From Telopea speciosissima (Eukaryota; Streptophyta; Magnoliopsida; Proteales; Proteaceae), in the NCBI RefSeq assembly GCF_018873765.1, contig NC_057918.1, positions 66,320,871 to 66,384,870 of the forward strand: a stretch of 64,000 nucleotides of DNA. The letters run 5' to 3'. Below, one piece after another: positions 14,201 to 29,200 of the stretch (position 1 is its first letter; every line of letters begins with the position of its first letter). Position numbers and translations under genes: made by a program. Below the pieces are notes generated by a model. That model was given only the letters and a program-made list of their open reading frames with translations. It was not told where the DNA came from and did not search any database.

Positions 14201-17200
14201 TCGCAGGTGATAGGGAGAGAAGAATGGGGAAAGGGATCGCCCAAGACAGCAGAAAGCCACACGGGCTTCAACCAAAGTAACTCAAGTCATTCTTCTAATC
14301 TGTCTTTGGTATCGCTGGGTACAAATATATAGATAAAAATGAAAGGAATCAAAACTCTTAAAGCCAAAATAGAATCCACAACTAACTAGCCTATCCTATG
14401 ACTTTCAACTCTAACTAAAACTCCAATAAAAAATAGTTACAAATTTCAAGGAATCCCAAAAAATAGAAATTAATAAAATCCTAAAATATCCTACTAGACC
14501 AAAAACCCAAATTTGGATCAGGTTCTCATTCTGGATTCCCCAACAGTCCAAGGCAGTGCTCCTACTTCAGGCTGCTTGGATTTGCCTGGTGTATGCATCT
14601 CAATAAGCTTCTTGTGGCATGGTTCAAGGATTGCGGGTACCGATTTGATCAGTATCAAAATGGGACCAATTCAACTTATTGTACAATCTGTAGTGGGTTA
14701 GTGATGCAGTTACATCAGATACTGATCCTGGAGGCCTAGATGCAAGCTTGGAAGGCCCATAATGTGCTGGTGGCAGTCCAATGGGCTGAAATTAAGCTTT
14801 AGGTAGTTATAAATCAGGTTGGGCCTTTAATTTTCTTTGGTATTATTGTAATGAGCCTAATTTATAAGCCCCATAAGCTGGATGTGGTACACGAAGTTAG
14901 TAATTAAGCCGAGTATTTGAGTTAGATTTGGATGTTTAATAGCTTTTAATAGTTCTATTTTAACTATTTACTTTAATTCAGTATATAGTGATTAGGAGTT
15001 CTTTTATGAATCAATTTAGGAATATTAGGTGGTCTTTATGTATGTAATACAGCCACCATCAATTGTAAATGATTAGAGTAAAGAAAATGAGTTTTTTTAA
15101 AGAGAGTTTTGGATCTTTTTAGCTTGAGATACGGGATTGGTTAACCAATAAATCCCACAACCTCCAAGGGTTTTCCACACTTCTATCAGAATCTCATTTG
15201 GGCCTGGAGTCTTGCCTGCTTTCATCTTTCTTAAGGATTCTTTAACTTCCGGCACACTAATCTTTCTTACATATCTATGACGTGTGGTGCCTTTTTGAAT
15301 AAAGTAATCGTTCGGTTCATTTCTACTCGACCTATTTCCATTTAGTAGGTCACAAATATACTCATCCCATCTCTTCATGATGTCTTCATCCCTTACCAAC
15401 ACTCTTCCATCATCACTCTTGATGCACCTTACCTGATCGAAATCGATACTCTTCCTTTCTCCATCTTAGCTTTCTTATATATAGCTTTTTCTCCTTCTTT
15501 AGTGTTTAGGTTGGTATAAAGATCCTCATATTTCTTCGCCCTAGCCATCCCCACAATCTTCCTAGCTTCGTTTTTGGCATCATAATACCTCTTTTTATCC
15601 TCTGAGTCAATATTTACTGAGAAGGACAAAAATAGTAAGTGAATAAGATTCAGTAACATTTAGAAAAATAGAAATTAAGGATGAAGAACATGCTGTAACA
15701 ACACATCATAACTTTCAAGGCGACTAGGCAACCAAAGGTGTTGGAGGGGCGACAAGGCGCGCCTGGGCGTGTGTATATGACTATATGTAATATAGCAATG
15801 ATAATTATATAATTATGCTAATATGTTATGTAGAAACCAAATCAATGCAACATGATATAATTATGCTAGTAATGATCTAATATAAGCATATTCATCGAAA
15901 AACAATGCAATAATATAAATCATCGTTTCCTGAAGTGTCAACAAGTTGTGTTGTCTCCTTGGACCCAACAAAGAGCCTGGACGCCTAGACGGTGCCTAGG
16001 CGACGCCTTGACAACTATGCAACACATAGGAATTGGTAGTGAATGCCCTACAGAACTTCAATTTGATGGAAGGAATAATTTTCTAAGCCGACACTATTAC
16101 TTGATCGAAAATTTGAATGAAGAAGAAAAGAAAATAGAAAGAAGAAGATAGAAGGAAGGATCTGTTAACCCTCTCACCTAACAATGGAGAAGATCTCCCT
16201 CCAACTCCAACCTTGGCATCCCATAGAAGAGCAGTTCTGAATTCCACAGAACCATGCTCTGTTTCTCTCAGAAATCAGCAAGCATAAAGCTTAACGAATT
16301 GTTCAATTCGTTCGTAGTGGGCATGATCGCATACTCTTTTTTTCCCCCCCCCTCGCTAAGAGGATTCATTGATAAAAAAAAATGAAATACAAAGCATCAA
16401 AAGCCTGGGCATTCACAGGCGAAAAACTAGAAGAGAAGCAGCCCCACCTTTGGCGAAGCCATCAGCAGAAATTGCCCCCCCCCTCCCCACTATCAAATCT
16501 GAACCTAGGTCTTGACATTGCATCAATCCCAAGCTCCTCAGCAATGTGACTTAGAAATTGAATCATAAAGTCTGAAGTCCCTGATTTTGCAGCATCTTTC
16601 GCTAAGTAGTCTGCGATGTGGTTTTGCCTCTCTATAGCAGTGCGTGATCTTCAATGGGATAGATCTCCAGAATGGTTGGAGAAAGATCCAATCTTGGAGA
16701 GCAAATCAAGGAATTGATCTGGATTAGAGGACAACAGATATTGAGTCCGACTTAATCCAAAAGGCAGAAACATTCAATTCCTTTGCTTGAGTATTCCCTC
16801 CATGAGGCCAGCAAACTTTATTTTGAAATATTCTCAACTCCCAAGAAAATCTTAAAAGAATAAACCACATTGGCATTATGATTGCGCAGCACACCGCCAG
16901 TACCAGTTCTGAAAGGATTACCTAAGCAGTTCCCCTCAACATTGAGCTTGATCAAAGGGGGTTGTGGTTTGCACCAAAGCACCTCAATAATTGGTTTGGG
17001 TTGAGAGGGGATAACAGGGAGTCCTAACCTTCTGCAACACAGCAAATCCTCCACCGATTTAACACCACTTTTTAGGTTGAAGTTTGTCTCCTGAAGATCT
17101 CTTTTGGTGATTTCGAAAAGTTGTGATGCAAAACTGAATTTGTTGTTGTGCTGCCTCTTATTCCTTTACCACTAGATGTTGGATGCCATCAAGATCAAAC

Positions 17201-20200
17201 CAGCTCTGCCCAAGGGGCTTTAAGGATTATGCCACGTGATTTCCTCATCCACCATATGACCATGTTATGGAGCGAGTCAAACTGCTACCATGTAAAGCCA
17301 AAGCAAGCTGTGAACAAGCGCAAAAGATTGGTCGAGAATTTGCACACTAAGAAAATATGTTATAAGATTCACCTGCCTCTCCATACAAGTTGCATTTTGA
17401 GGCTAGGTGAATACCTTTGGAGCATATTTGGTCATCAGTCGGCAGCTTCCCATTCAAAAGACGCCACCCGAATGTGGCTTGGCGGGGCTGAAGATGGTTA
17501 CTCAAAAGTATAGAGGGCTAAGGAACTTTGGGGTGTCTCAATCTGATTTCCTCCCAAACAGATCACACACTTAATTTGCCAGACGGTGTAAGGCTCCACA
17601 AGCACCTATCTTCTATATCAAAGTGAGGAATTTTCACCTTTTTGGCAGCAACGGTAGCTTCAGTAAAAAAATTTGATTGTACCACCGGGAATTTCCATTC
17701 AAAGGCGTCTACAAAATCAGACACATAAGCAGTGGCATTTCGGAAGGTGCTCTCCTCCAGCTGTGCTTGATCCACTATAGAAGTATCCCCAAGCTATCTC
17801 TCCTTCCAGAAACTCCTATGTATGTTAGGGAGAATTCCGTAAAACTTGAGTCTTCTTCAAAATAGAAACTATTGTAGAACCTTAACAAATAGAAACTCAG
17901 TGCTTAATCCTGTGTAAGACTTAAATCCCTAATATTTGTATAATACAAAACCCAAAAACAGTCAGCCCATGACCCATATAATCCATTGGGCACTCAAAAG
18001 TAAGCTTATTGGTTCATTCTTGGCTCAGTTTGACCCAACCGATAGCCTAGTTTGCTGCTGGCCTTCTAGTTCTTCTGAACTTTATTGTTAGCTTATTGAC
18101 TCCGTGAACAGTACTATAGGACTTGGTACTTAATATCCTTTTTGTGATACTTCAGGCTCCCTAGCAATGACATAATTTGGTTCAGGCATTTGCTCAAACA
18201 GTCTTTGTAAAATGCATCATTTTCATTGTCACTGCTAGCTATTAAAATTAGATTTGTTTGTCTAGTAGTTGAGGATTTGTTTGGGAAGTAATAAGTACCT
18301 TTGACAATCATCTGCAAAGAACTATGTGATGGGGAAACACAGATACAAAGGGGCCAATCCACTGGCTTCATTGTCACTGCTAGCTATTAAAATTAGATTT
18401 GCTTGTCTAGTAGTTGAGGATTTGTTTGGGAAGTAATAAGTACCTTTGACAATCATCTGCAAAGAACTAGTGATGGGGAAACACAGATACGAAGGGGCCA
18501 ATCTACTGGCTATATTGGGTTTTTGGCCTTTGATCGTCTATCCTACAGTCTGATTCTTATCTGGATCTGTACCAATCTGGAACAGGCCAGTCCCAATTCT
18601 GATATTTAATCTTTTGCTACAGTGTTATAATACCATTTTCTGGATGATTCCCTCACTACCTTTTTTTTTTTTTTTGATAGATAAAACATTCTTTTGCTAC
18701 CTAGTTCTTTTTTTCCCCCACTTTTTTTAATTGATTTGGTTTGAGTTTTTTTCCTAAGTACAGATGTTTGTATGACGTATTGCATTCCATTCTGTATAGT
18801 TTGCGATTACCTCATTGTGATGCAAATTCTTTTGTTTTGGCAAATGTTTGATCCTTAGCATTTGCCTTCTTATCTTTTCATTCACAGAAAGCATGGTAAC
18901 TTGCTCTGTTTATCCCAGCACAGTTTGCATCACACATTACAATGTAAATTTTTGGTTCATGTCCTGCAAAAAAGTACTGGGTGCCCTTGCACATGTTATC
19001 TTTTCCACATATTTTTTTTTTTTTTTTTCTATTTTAATTATTTTCTCTTTCTGTTGAGTTTACAGTTTCCAGGAGTTGACTGCAAGTCGACCTTTGTCTG
19101 AGATACGGAGTGCTGAGGAAGCTGCTGCCGCAGTAGCTGCAAACTTGGAGGCTGGTGGCCAAGAAGCTGAAGGAGAGGTTCCTCCCAACAGTGAGGAACA
19201 ATCTACAAAACCTGTAAGTGCAGGCTTATCAGAAGCAGAGGAGTTGGAGAAGTATGTCGCCATTAGAGAAGACATGTATAAGAAAGCTAAAGAGTTCGAT
19301 TCTAAGATCATTGGTTTTGAAACAGCTATTAGGAGGCCTTACTTTCATGTACGGCCCCTCGTTGATTCAGAGCTAGAAAATTGGCACAGCTATCTGGATT
19401 TTATTGAAAAAGAAGGTGACCTCCACAAGGTATGTTTTCAGGTCATTTTGGTGTTTGTGGCAAGTGCTTGATCTGTTCCTGGTTTGCAGCTTTTGGTTGT
19501 CTTGCTTTTAAAACATTAACTTACAGTTAAGTCATATTTGCTGCATTATATGCTTTATGGCAAAAGCGTTGGGTGAAGCAACTTTAAAACGGGAATTTGA
19601 ACTGAGGCTAAAGCATGGGCCTACCATTTGGTTTCTGTAAGGCTAAGTACTTCAAACCCTCATTTGTCAGTGGAGTTTCTAGGTTCATACTGTGTTAAAT
19701 AGTAATATTATTCTTTTAAAATTCCGATGTTATACATGCAGGTCTCTTCTTTTCTTCCTAACCATCTCTCTGTCAGGCAAGGAGGGTCCCTCCATTCGTA
19801 TTTGAGGGGCCTTTCTATTCAGTCAATGGAGTACTCCTTATGCATATCTCTTTGTTGCTCTATTTTGTTCATTTAATCTCTATGATCCCCTGTGGGTCAG
19901 GATTTATGGTGTTATTTATGCCATTTCAGATTGTCAAGCTGTATGAGAGGTGTCTAATTGCTTGTGCCAACTATCCTGAGTACTGGATACGGTATGTCTT
20001 ATGCATGGAAGCGAGTGGAAGTTTGGATCTTGCAAATAATGCACTTACTCGTGCTACGCAAGTCTTTGTCAAGGTATGCGATGTCTTATTTGTTGCCTCA
20101 TCAATATTTAGATCCACCATAGGCACTCAATTACAGAAACATTAAATGTGTCAAAGGTAATCATTGAATGCATATAATGTGTATTATTCCAGTAGGCTCT

Positions 20201-23200
20201 ATGCCATTTGAGTTGTTGGTCTTATGACATTAAATTGAGAGCGGTTGTGCTGATGGAAAATAAGTAATAATAAATCCAGGAAGGAGAAGGGGGGGGGGGG
20301 GGGGAGGCTGGACAAGACCATTTCTTTCAGAATAAAGAAAATTCTACGTTTGCATGTAGACTTATGTTGGAATTGTTTAGAATGCATTGTTTAAGATTAC
20401 AGATTTTGGGCTTTAAATTTGGCTAATTAGTAGATCAGACCCTCAAAGAGGCTTTCCCCCCTATTGGTAGCATTGCATTAGGAAGGGAAAAAGGGCTTGT
20501 GAACTGGATGAAAATGACAATTGGAGCAATTTTAGGTGTAACTAGACTGCCCTGGTGATGTTAGTACCAACCCCCCCCCCCCCCTCCCACAAAAAAAAAA
20601 AAAAAAAAAAGAGAAGAAAAATTGTGTGGGTGTACAACCAAATTAAAACTGCTCCAAAACTCATGTATGAAAACTTGGTGAAGGATTAGTAATTTCTACA
20701 TAATTTGATTTGGCTGCTGGTAGTTTGTTCATCCCATTCAAAGAGTCACAATTCCAGAAATGTATTTTATATGTGCATGGTGTTTTATGTTTGGTGCAAA
20801 ATGCTTAGAAAAATACTTCCTGTACTCGAGGGGTGGAAAGCCATATTCTTATCATGGACAAGCATGGCTGGTATTTCCACCAGAAATCAATACCTTTCCC
20901 TTCATGGCTATGGATCTTGATCCTTTAGGTTGATTCTCTCTCTTTCAAAGATGAGGTGAAACTGATACTACTAATGATAATCTGAAGAAAGTGCTTTGAT
21001 TTACATAGAACTAACTAAATGATCAAGGCTGACATGAATAACTGGAGAAGAGCTATGTCTCCCTGCACCTACTGGAGGTTTTAGGGTGTATGGTAACATT
21101 TCAACCCTTCCAACTGTCCTCGTGGAGGTTTGTGCTATGGCTTAACTTGCCCTTGTGGTGTACCTCAACCACTTGAGGAATACTTTGAGTGTATGCCAAC
21201 CTCTTGAGGAACAAAACTACTCACTACCTTTGAGCTAATTGTATTTAAGTGTTTCCTAGATGCAACCATCGAAAAGTTATTTTTCTTCCTTCTCTCTCTT
21301 TCTATCTTTCTCCTCATTGAATGATGGTTTGGGGAAGCTTCTAAACTTTCTGCAGGTGAGTGATTTCTGGAAACCAAGCATGACAAAACGTAGCGTAGAA
21401 GTTTTAGAACTTCTAATTATTTTCAGACCCTTGAAACAAGCGATAAAAGATTGATAATTAATACTGAAATTTTGTTTGAATTATTTGTGAATTAGTTCTT
21501 TGATGAGTTTCCTCACACCCCTCTGCCACCTAACCACATGTGCTTGTTTTGCTTACTGTATTTTTCATATTTTAGTGGTCATTCCGTGTCAAATTTTCTG
21601 TATATGATTCTTGTGACTCTCTTTGTAGTCTGCCTTCTAATTCTTTCTTTGTTGGCTCATTTATAGTTCAAGATCTCGTCTTGTCTCGCCATTTCGGGCA
21701 GGTTGAGATTTTCGAAATATCTGAAATTTACCGAAATTTCGCCGAAATATGGTATTTTTTCTGTCATATTTCGGCAGTCCATCTCGGTGGGTTTTTGGCC
21801 ATATTAAGGCCTGATACTTAATGCACACCCTTATTTAAGCTAAATAAACACATTTAAACCTTCATATTGCAAAAAAATGAACTCAAAGTGGTGTTTTAGG
21901 TTTGCACCCTTGATTGACAGTGTACGGTCGGACCCTGATGTATAAATAGTTAAATACACATTGTTTAAGTAATATACCAAAATTTCATGAAATATACCGA
22001 AATTTGGACTTTTTTCATTTCGTATAGTCATCTCGTCTCGACAGTGTCGAGATATCCGCAATATCGGCGATATATCGCGAGATTTTGGACCATGGGCTCA
22101 TTCAAATATGTATATGACACAAACACACTTTCCTGAGAGGAACTCAGTTATGTTGTTTGTTCCGGTGCATGAATTTGATTTGGAGTTTTTCAGGATTTTT
22201 CTTATTTATTTATTAATTATTTGGTCTTTTACTTATGTTTCTGTCCATGCTTTCAACAGAGACAACCGGAGATTCACCTTTTCGCTGGTAGGTTTAAGGA
22301 GCAAACTGGGGATGTTTCAGGAGCACGTGCTGCATATCAACTTGTGCATTCTGGAATATCACCTGGTTTACTTGAAGCTGTTATTAGGCATGCAAACATG
22401 GAACATCGATTGGTAAGGTTATAGAACTTGTCTCTTGCAGGTCTAGACTTAGTCCTGGTCATAATGCGGTGAGGTGTGAACTAGTTAGTTCTTTACATTT
22501 TGCAGGGCAACTTGGAAGATGCATTCTCACTATATGAACAAGCAATAGCCACTGAAAAAGGGAAAGAGCAGTCTCAAACATTGCCAATGCTCTTTGTCCA
22601 ATATGCACGTTTTGTTTACTTGGTAGGTGGATCATTTGTGCTTGTATGAAACAAATACCTGAACCTGCATTGACCCTAGAGGTCTTAATCTACTAGGATC
22701 GAAGTAGTGGTTTTCTCTTGTACTGGTTTACTCTTCCATAGTCTTGTAGATTTGGTTTAACTAAAAGTTGTAAAGCATTGCTTCACTTTTCTGAAGTTCT
22801 CTGAGTCATTCTCTTTCTCTTAGATCCTTACTCTTCTTCGACCCCCACTCCCCCCCCCCCCCCCCAAAAAAAAAAAGTAGTATAAGCAATTAACTTTATT
22901 ACTTTTGCATGCATATGAGAAACGTACGAATGAGGAGAGCAAGTCTCTCCAAAACCAAGAAAAGTGGAGCAAAAATGGAAACACTGCCGCCCAACGGATA
23001 AAAGTTACTCTAGGGATGACAGGCTGATCTTCCCCACGAGTTCAAATTGACGGGAAGGTTTGGCACCTCGATGTTGGCTCTTCGCCACCTGGGGCAGTAG
23101 TATGTTCCAAGGGTTGGGCTGTTTGCCCATTAAAGCGGTGCATGAGGTAGGTTCAGAACATCGTGAGACAGTTTGCTCCATATCCGGTGTGGGTGGGTGT

Positions 23201-26200
23201 TATAGTACTTGTATTTCTTACCTAGTACTTGCGTGGGGGACTTAGTAGCTTTAAGATAGTTTCTTTTTTTAATTGGATTTGTTTAATAAAAAAGGGCCGT
23301 ACCCGGTGCACAACGCTCCCACAGTTAGCAGGGTATGTAACTAGTAATTTTTATTCCTAGGACTCTTTCTATTCTAGTTAACTAGATAGATTGGATTTGA
23401 TTTTGTACTTAGTTTCTAATTAGGATAACGTCTAGCTTGTAAGGGCATTCCTTTCCATGTAAGGAAGGATTCAATTGCTGTAATCAATTAACAATTATAA
23501 ATAAGGGAAAGCTGCTGGATTTCAGTAGCCAACGAATTGAGGAAAAAAAGAGTTTTGGTTTTGAAACCTTTCCATGTCGTGTGATGCAGTGAGGTGAGAT
23601 ACCCTAGTCTGAGAGAGACTAACTACCCTTCTTACCCTTCTTCTCCCCATTCAATGCTTTTTTTCTCTCCTTGTTATGCATGTTTTCCTGCAAATTTGAG
23701 ATCAACCAAGGTTCCAAACTACTGCTGGGATTCATTAATTCAACAGAAGATTTCATGCTGTACTGCTACCATAGTTGCTGATTGAAGAAAGCCTCAAAAT
23801 ACCCTTGAGGAGTTTACAATCCTATTGTAAAATTGGTTGTAGCCTAGCTATTCTACATTACCATCCCTCCCAGTGACCTTCCCTCCACCAGCATGAGTCG
23901 GGACAAAGCCTCTGAGCAAAGTCAGCTGACCCAGAAGAGACCACTAGCCAGTACTACTGACACTGCACCCAAAATGCTCATTGGAGGAAGGGGGACCCAG
24001 ATACACTAGAAAAATGTATGGGAAACCCCCAAAACAATGGTCTTCTACACAATCTTTTTCCTATTCTTCCCCTACCACTGCCGTCCATAGTACTGCTTAA
24101 GATTTAAATTATTTTCTGCTTCTGCTGTATTTCACAAGCTGTAGATATTTTATCCAAACTATTCACCCATTTGAACTCTTTTTATGTTTTCGAGAGAAAC
24201 TTCTTATTGTTCATATACTACATGTTGCATGTTCTCTGAGTAAGCCACAAAACATGTGTTTTAACTGTTCTACATTACCTGCTACCTTGCTGACATAATC
24301 AAGAATGATCAAGATTATGGGGTTTATTTCATCCCGAGGATATAGGATTTGTAATGTTTTTGTCATTGTATGACAAATTCTTTGCGTGTGTTTGATGCTG
24401 TTTTGAAGGTTGCTGGAAATGCGGAAAAAGCTAGAGAGGTTCTAGTTGAAGCCATTGATAATGCACAACTATCAAAGCCACTTTTAGAGGTGATTTTTTT
24501 TATAAAAAAAATTTCCTTTGGATGTCATTTCTCAGCAGCCCTGTTTCATTTATCTTGTGTTTCTTCATTGTTGACAATGGTGCATTTGCTTTTCTGAGAT
24601 GTCCAGGCCTTAATCCATCTAGAGGCTATTCAGTCGGCTGCTAAGAGAATTGACTATTTGGACTCATTGGTTGAAAAGTTTATATTGCCCATCCTTGAGA
24701 ACCCCAATCCTGCAAGTTCTGCTGACAGAGAAGAACTATCTGGTATATTTTTGGAGGTAATGTTCTAAAGAGCCATGAGGTGATCTTTCTTGTTGTCTTC
24801 GGAATTTTGACCTGCCAACTTGATCACTTGCATATTTTGTGTGGAATTTTGTTGTTCCATATGGATCTCTGTACTTGAAATTTATTGACTTTTTTTTTTT
24901 ATTATTCCAGTTTAGTCACGTGTATTTTGAGCAATGCTTAGTTTAGTAACAAGGGTTGTACATGTTTGAATTATGGTTTATTTGTTAATGAGGGGCAAGG
25001 AAGGTGCTAAAGAAGTACTCTACTTGTATTATTAATGTTGCTAAAGAAGTCCTAGGCAAATCTAAAGGAAAACTTGGTGGTGGGATGATGAGGTTGAAAC
25101 AACTATTAAGGTTAAGAAATCTAGTTTTAAGACATGGCACATGATCAAGGATGAAGAGGATTTAAAAAGGTGTAAAGTAGCTAGAAATGAAGATAAGAAG
25201 ATTGTGGGAAAAGCTAGGACTTAAGAAATATGAGGATCTTTATAACAATTTGAGCACAAAAGAAGGGGAAAAAGATATCTATAAAATAGCTAAAATGAGG
25301 GAAAGGAAGAGTAGAGATTTCAACCATGTTAGATGCGTTAAAAGTGGAAGATGATGAAATATTAATCAATGATGAGACTATTAAAGAGAGATGGAAAAAC
25401 TATTTCTACAAGTTACTTAATGAATATAATGCTAGTAATAATAGTGTTCTAGAAGGTTGCAATAACCATCAAGAAACCAGAAGTCCTAGATATATACAAA
25501 AAAATTAGGGTGCCTGAAGAAAGAAGCTTTAAAGAGGGTGAAAATAGGTAAGGCAACAGGTCCAAATGGAGTTCCAATACAGGTGTGGAAAAGCTTAGGA
25601 ATTTTTGGATTATCTTGGCCAACTAAGATGGTAATTAGATTATGTGCACAAGGAAAATGCCAAATGAATGAAGGAGAAGCATTGTGGTTCCAATTTAACA
25701 AAATAAGGGTGATATTCAAAGCTGTAATAACTATAGAGGCATTAAACTTATGAGTCATAGTTTCATACTATGAAATTATGGGAGAGAGTAATTTAAATTT
25801 GTCTGAGATATGAAACTAATATTACGGATAATCAATTTGGTTTTATGCCAGGAAGATCAACTACAAAATCTATTTATTTACTCAGAAGACTCATGGAAAG
25901 AATTAGAGAATGTAAGAAGGATCTCCATATGGTCTTTATTGACCTAGAAAAAGCTTATGATAGAGTCCCTAGAGAGTTAATTTGGGAAGTGTTTGAGGAA
26001 AGAAGTGTTTCAAGTATATTTGTGGACACAGTGAAAGACATGTATAATGGTGTGGTGACTAGTGTAAGAACTGTTGGGGGGGGCGGACAGGGTAGTGAAT
26101 TCCCAATTACAATTGGGTTACACCAAGGATCAGCTTTGAGCCCATATTTGTTTGCCTAATCATAGATGAATGGGCTAGAGACATTCAAGATCGGATCCCT

Positions 26201-29200
26201 TGGTGTATGTTTTTTGTTGATGATATTGTTTTTGGTGGATTAAACAAAAGCAGGGATAAATGCCAAGTTGGAATTATGGATATCAACCTTGGAATCAAAT
26301 GGTTTTAAAATGAGTAGAACAAAAACAGAATATATGGTGTGTAACTTTATTAACAATAGGACTGATAATGAGGTGGTGAAAGTTGATGATAGGGAGATAC
26401 TACAAAGTGGATATTTTAGGTAACTGCGTGCAATCATAAATAAAGGAGAAATAGAGGATGATGTTGTATGAAGAATTAAAATAGGATGGATGAAGTGGAG
26501 AGGTGCGTCCGGAGTGTTGTGTGATCGACAGATTCCTTGAAAAACTAAAAGGAAAATTTTATAGGACAGCAATACGACCAACAATGATGTATGGAGCTAA
26601 TGTAAGGTTAAATCACGAATGATCTAACCCCAGGCAGGATCTTGATCTCAATCAATAAACTTCAGACTAAGGGAACAAATCAGCAATTAGAACAGAAGAT
26701 AGAAGAGGAGATGGAGGGATACAAGGGTAATGGGGATAGGAGGCTGTCTCAGGCGTGGGCTTCTCACCCTTAACCCTCTCAGTTGTTCTCTCAGCCTTTC
26801 TCAGGACAATGGTTTGCAAAAGCAAGCTTCATTTTTCATTTGTTCTATTCCAAAAACTTACAATAAGGCCTCTATATATAGTGAGGGCTTAACGAAAATA
26901 GTAGTAGATACTTGATGAGAAGCTGCGTACGAGCTGCTTACAAGCTGTTGATGAGGAGCTGCTTACAAGCTCCTGTTGAGAAGTTGCTAAGATAATGGCT
27001 TGATTAAAACAAATTGGCTGGTCCAATTCTGTCCCAAAGTTAGGGACTGGTTAGGCTCAAGCTGACTAGTCTTGGCTGAACAGGATCTTCTTCCTTCGAT
27101 TTTATGTCAGCTCATGCATGGGGTTGGGATCTACATCAGGAGCCGAATGTTGGGTAGTAAAGAAACAACATATAGATAAACTTATTGTAACAGAGATGAG
27201 GATGTTGAGATGGATGAGTGGTAAACTAGAAAGAATAAAATAAGGAATTAACAAATTAGAGATAAATTAGGAGTAGCTCTGATACGTGATAAGCTGGGAG
27301 AAAGTCGTTTGAGGTGGCATGGACATGTGCAACAGAGGCCTTTAGATACTCTAGTATGGAGGAGTGATTTGATTCAGATTGAAGGAGCTAAAATAGTGAG
27401 GGGATAGGCCTAAAATGACTCTAGGAGGCGTGGTGAGGAAAGACATGCATAGCTTAGGCCTTGTAACAAGTATGGCTTTGAATAGAGCTGCCTGGAGAGA
27501 GAAGATTCATGTAGCCGACCCCATTTAGTTGGGCTAAGGCTGAGTTGAGTTGAGGAGTTGTAACGAGGGGCAAGGACAACACAAGGATAATCTACAGCCC
27601 AACAGAGAAGGGCAAAAAAGTACAGCCACTATAAACAATGCTACTTCTCAGCATGGCAATGCTATCATTTTGCAAGTAAGCTGTTTCAATTAATTGTTTG
27701 ATGATGTGTAATTTTGATTGCAGTGGTTGATTTGAATCATAAATGAGATGCTGTTTTCGAATTCCTTGATTATTTATTTGTTGGAATGGTTGTTTTTTCC
27801 CCTGGCCCCTCCCCTGGCGGATACTTGAACTTTCGGCTTCTGATACATCCATCAGACTATCTCATCATACAAATTTTTTTAGTTGGCTGACAAATTTTAT
27901 TAATATTCAGTAGATGATGCTTATATCTCAATTTAGTGGCCTAAGTGTGCAGTAAACATATATTGTTGTACCTGTCATTTCCTTTTTGGGGATATGATGC
28001 ATTCTTTGGATGCTTTTAGTTACTGTCCAGTTTCCTTCCTCTTGCAGTTCTTGAATCTCTTTGGAGATGCACAGTCTATCAAGAAAGCTGAAGACCGGCA
28101 TGCGAAGCTCTTTTTACGCCAGAGGTACACATCAGAGTTGAGGAAACGACATGCTGAAGACTTTCTAGCTTCAGACAAGGCAAAGCTGGTTAAATCTTAT
28201 CCGGGTGTTCCCTCAACAACACAATCGTTGATGGGTGCATACCCAACTGCACAGAACCAGTGGACTGCTGGATATGGGCTACAACCTCAAGCTTGGTCCC
28301 AGGCATCACAGGCAGGACAACAGTGGAACCCTGGCTATGCTCAACAGGTAGAGTATACTTTAAATTACGGTCTCTGAAGTGTGATTTACTGCATGGCTTA
28401 TAAAACTTTATAATACCAACCATGCTCTATATAGCGGAATGATGAGCAACAAAGAAACTCATTGGGGTAAAATAATGGCTTATGTATGAAATGGTTGCAG
28501 CTGAATTTCGAGGTTCTTAGAGATGGCAATGGCTGCAAACTAGGAAATATAGAATCAGAAATGAAGGCACTGGGGGTAAATTAGGAGTAGCACCAGTAGG
28601 TGGGAATATAAGTCAACTGGGATGATTATCCCTTCTTCCACAAAACTGAGAGTAAGCAGTAGGTGACATGTACTAGTTGGAGGGATTTGAAAAAGAGGAA
28701 TGCTGAAAAGTGTGAGGAAATAGAGGAAATCCTATTGGTAGAGATGGCCCAAGATAGAGTGGCAGGGACAGAATCAGTGTAGCCAGCTCCAAATAGTTAG
28801 AATGAGACTTTTTTGAGTTCCACCCCCCCCCTCCCCAACACCAATGGAGATATTCTCATTCTCATCAAAAGAAGCTCTAGGTTAAGTTATCTCTTGCTTT
28901 GAAGATACATTTCATTTTCAAGCTTTTGCAGTTGTCTGCTTCTGTTTAAGCTGACAATTCTTACAGCAGGATATCTGCTGGACACCACATATCCGTGTTG
29001 GACAAGCTCTTATATCAGTGTCCTTGTTAGCTAGCAAACAGTGATTAAGCTAATCCGATGTTAAGGATATTTGAGGGATCTTCATATATTCTGCCCTTTT
29101 GTGTTGTATATTATTCATTGTGGCTTGATCGCTATATATTTTGGGTTCTTGGCTTCTTTTTGGACCATCTCTTTCTTGAATCTTAATATTTCTCTCCTTT

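Noticed and set aside
19060..19311. Antisense frame over PRP39 exon 5
   Set aside because: It is the complement of an Ala/Glu-rich coding exon whose sense frame and splice sites are clear.
22990..23240. A functional rRNA gene
   Set aside because: Only a short part of domain V is present and invariant core bases are changed; it lies inside an intron.
26598..27138. A DNA transposon because of its inverted tips
   Set aside because: The 5-bp duplication and TG..CA-type tips fit a solo LTR better than a DNA element, and LTR-like inner sequence supports this.
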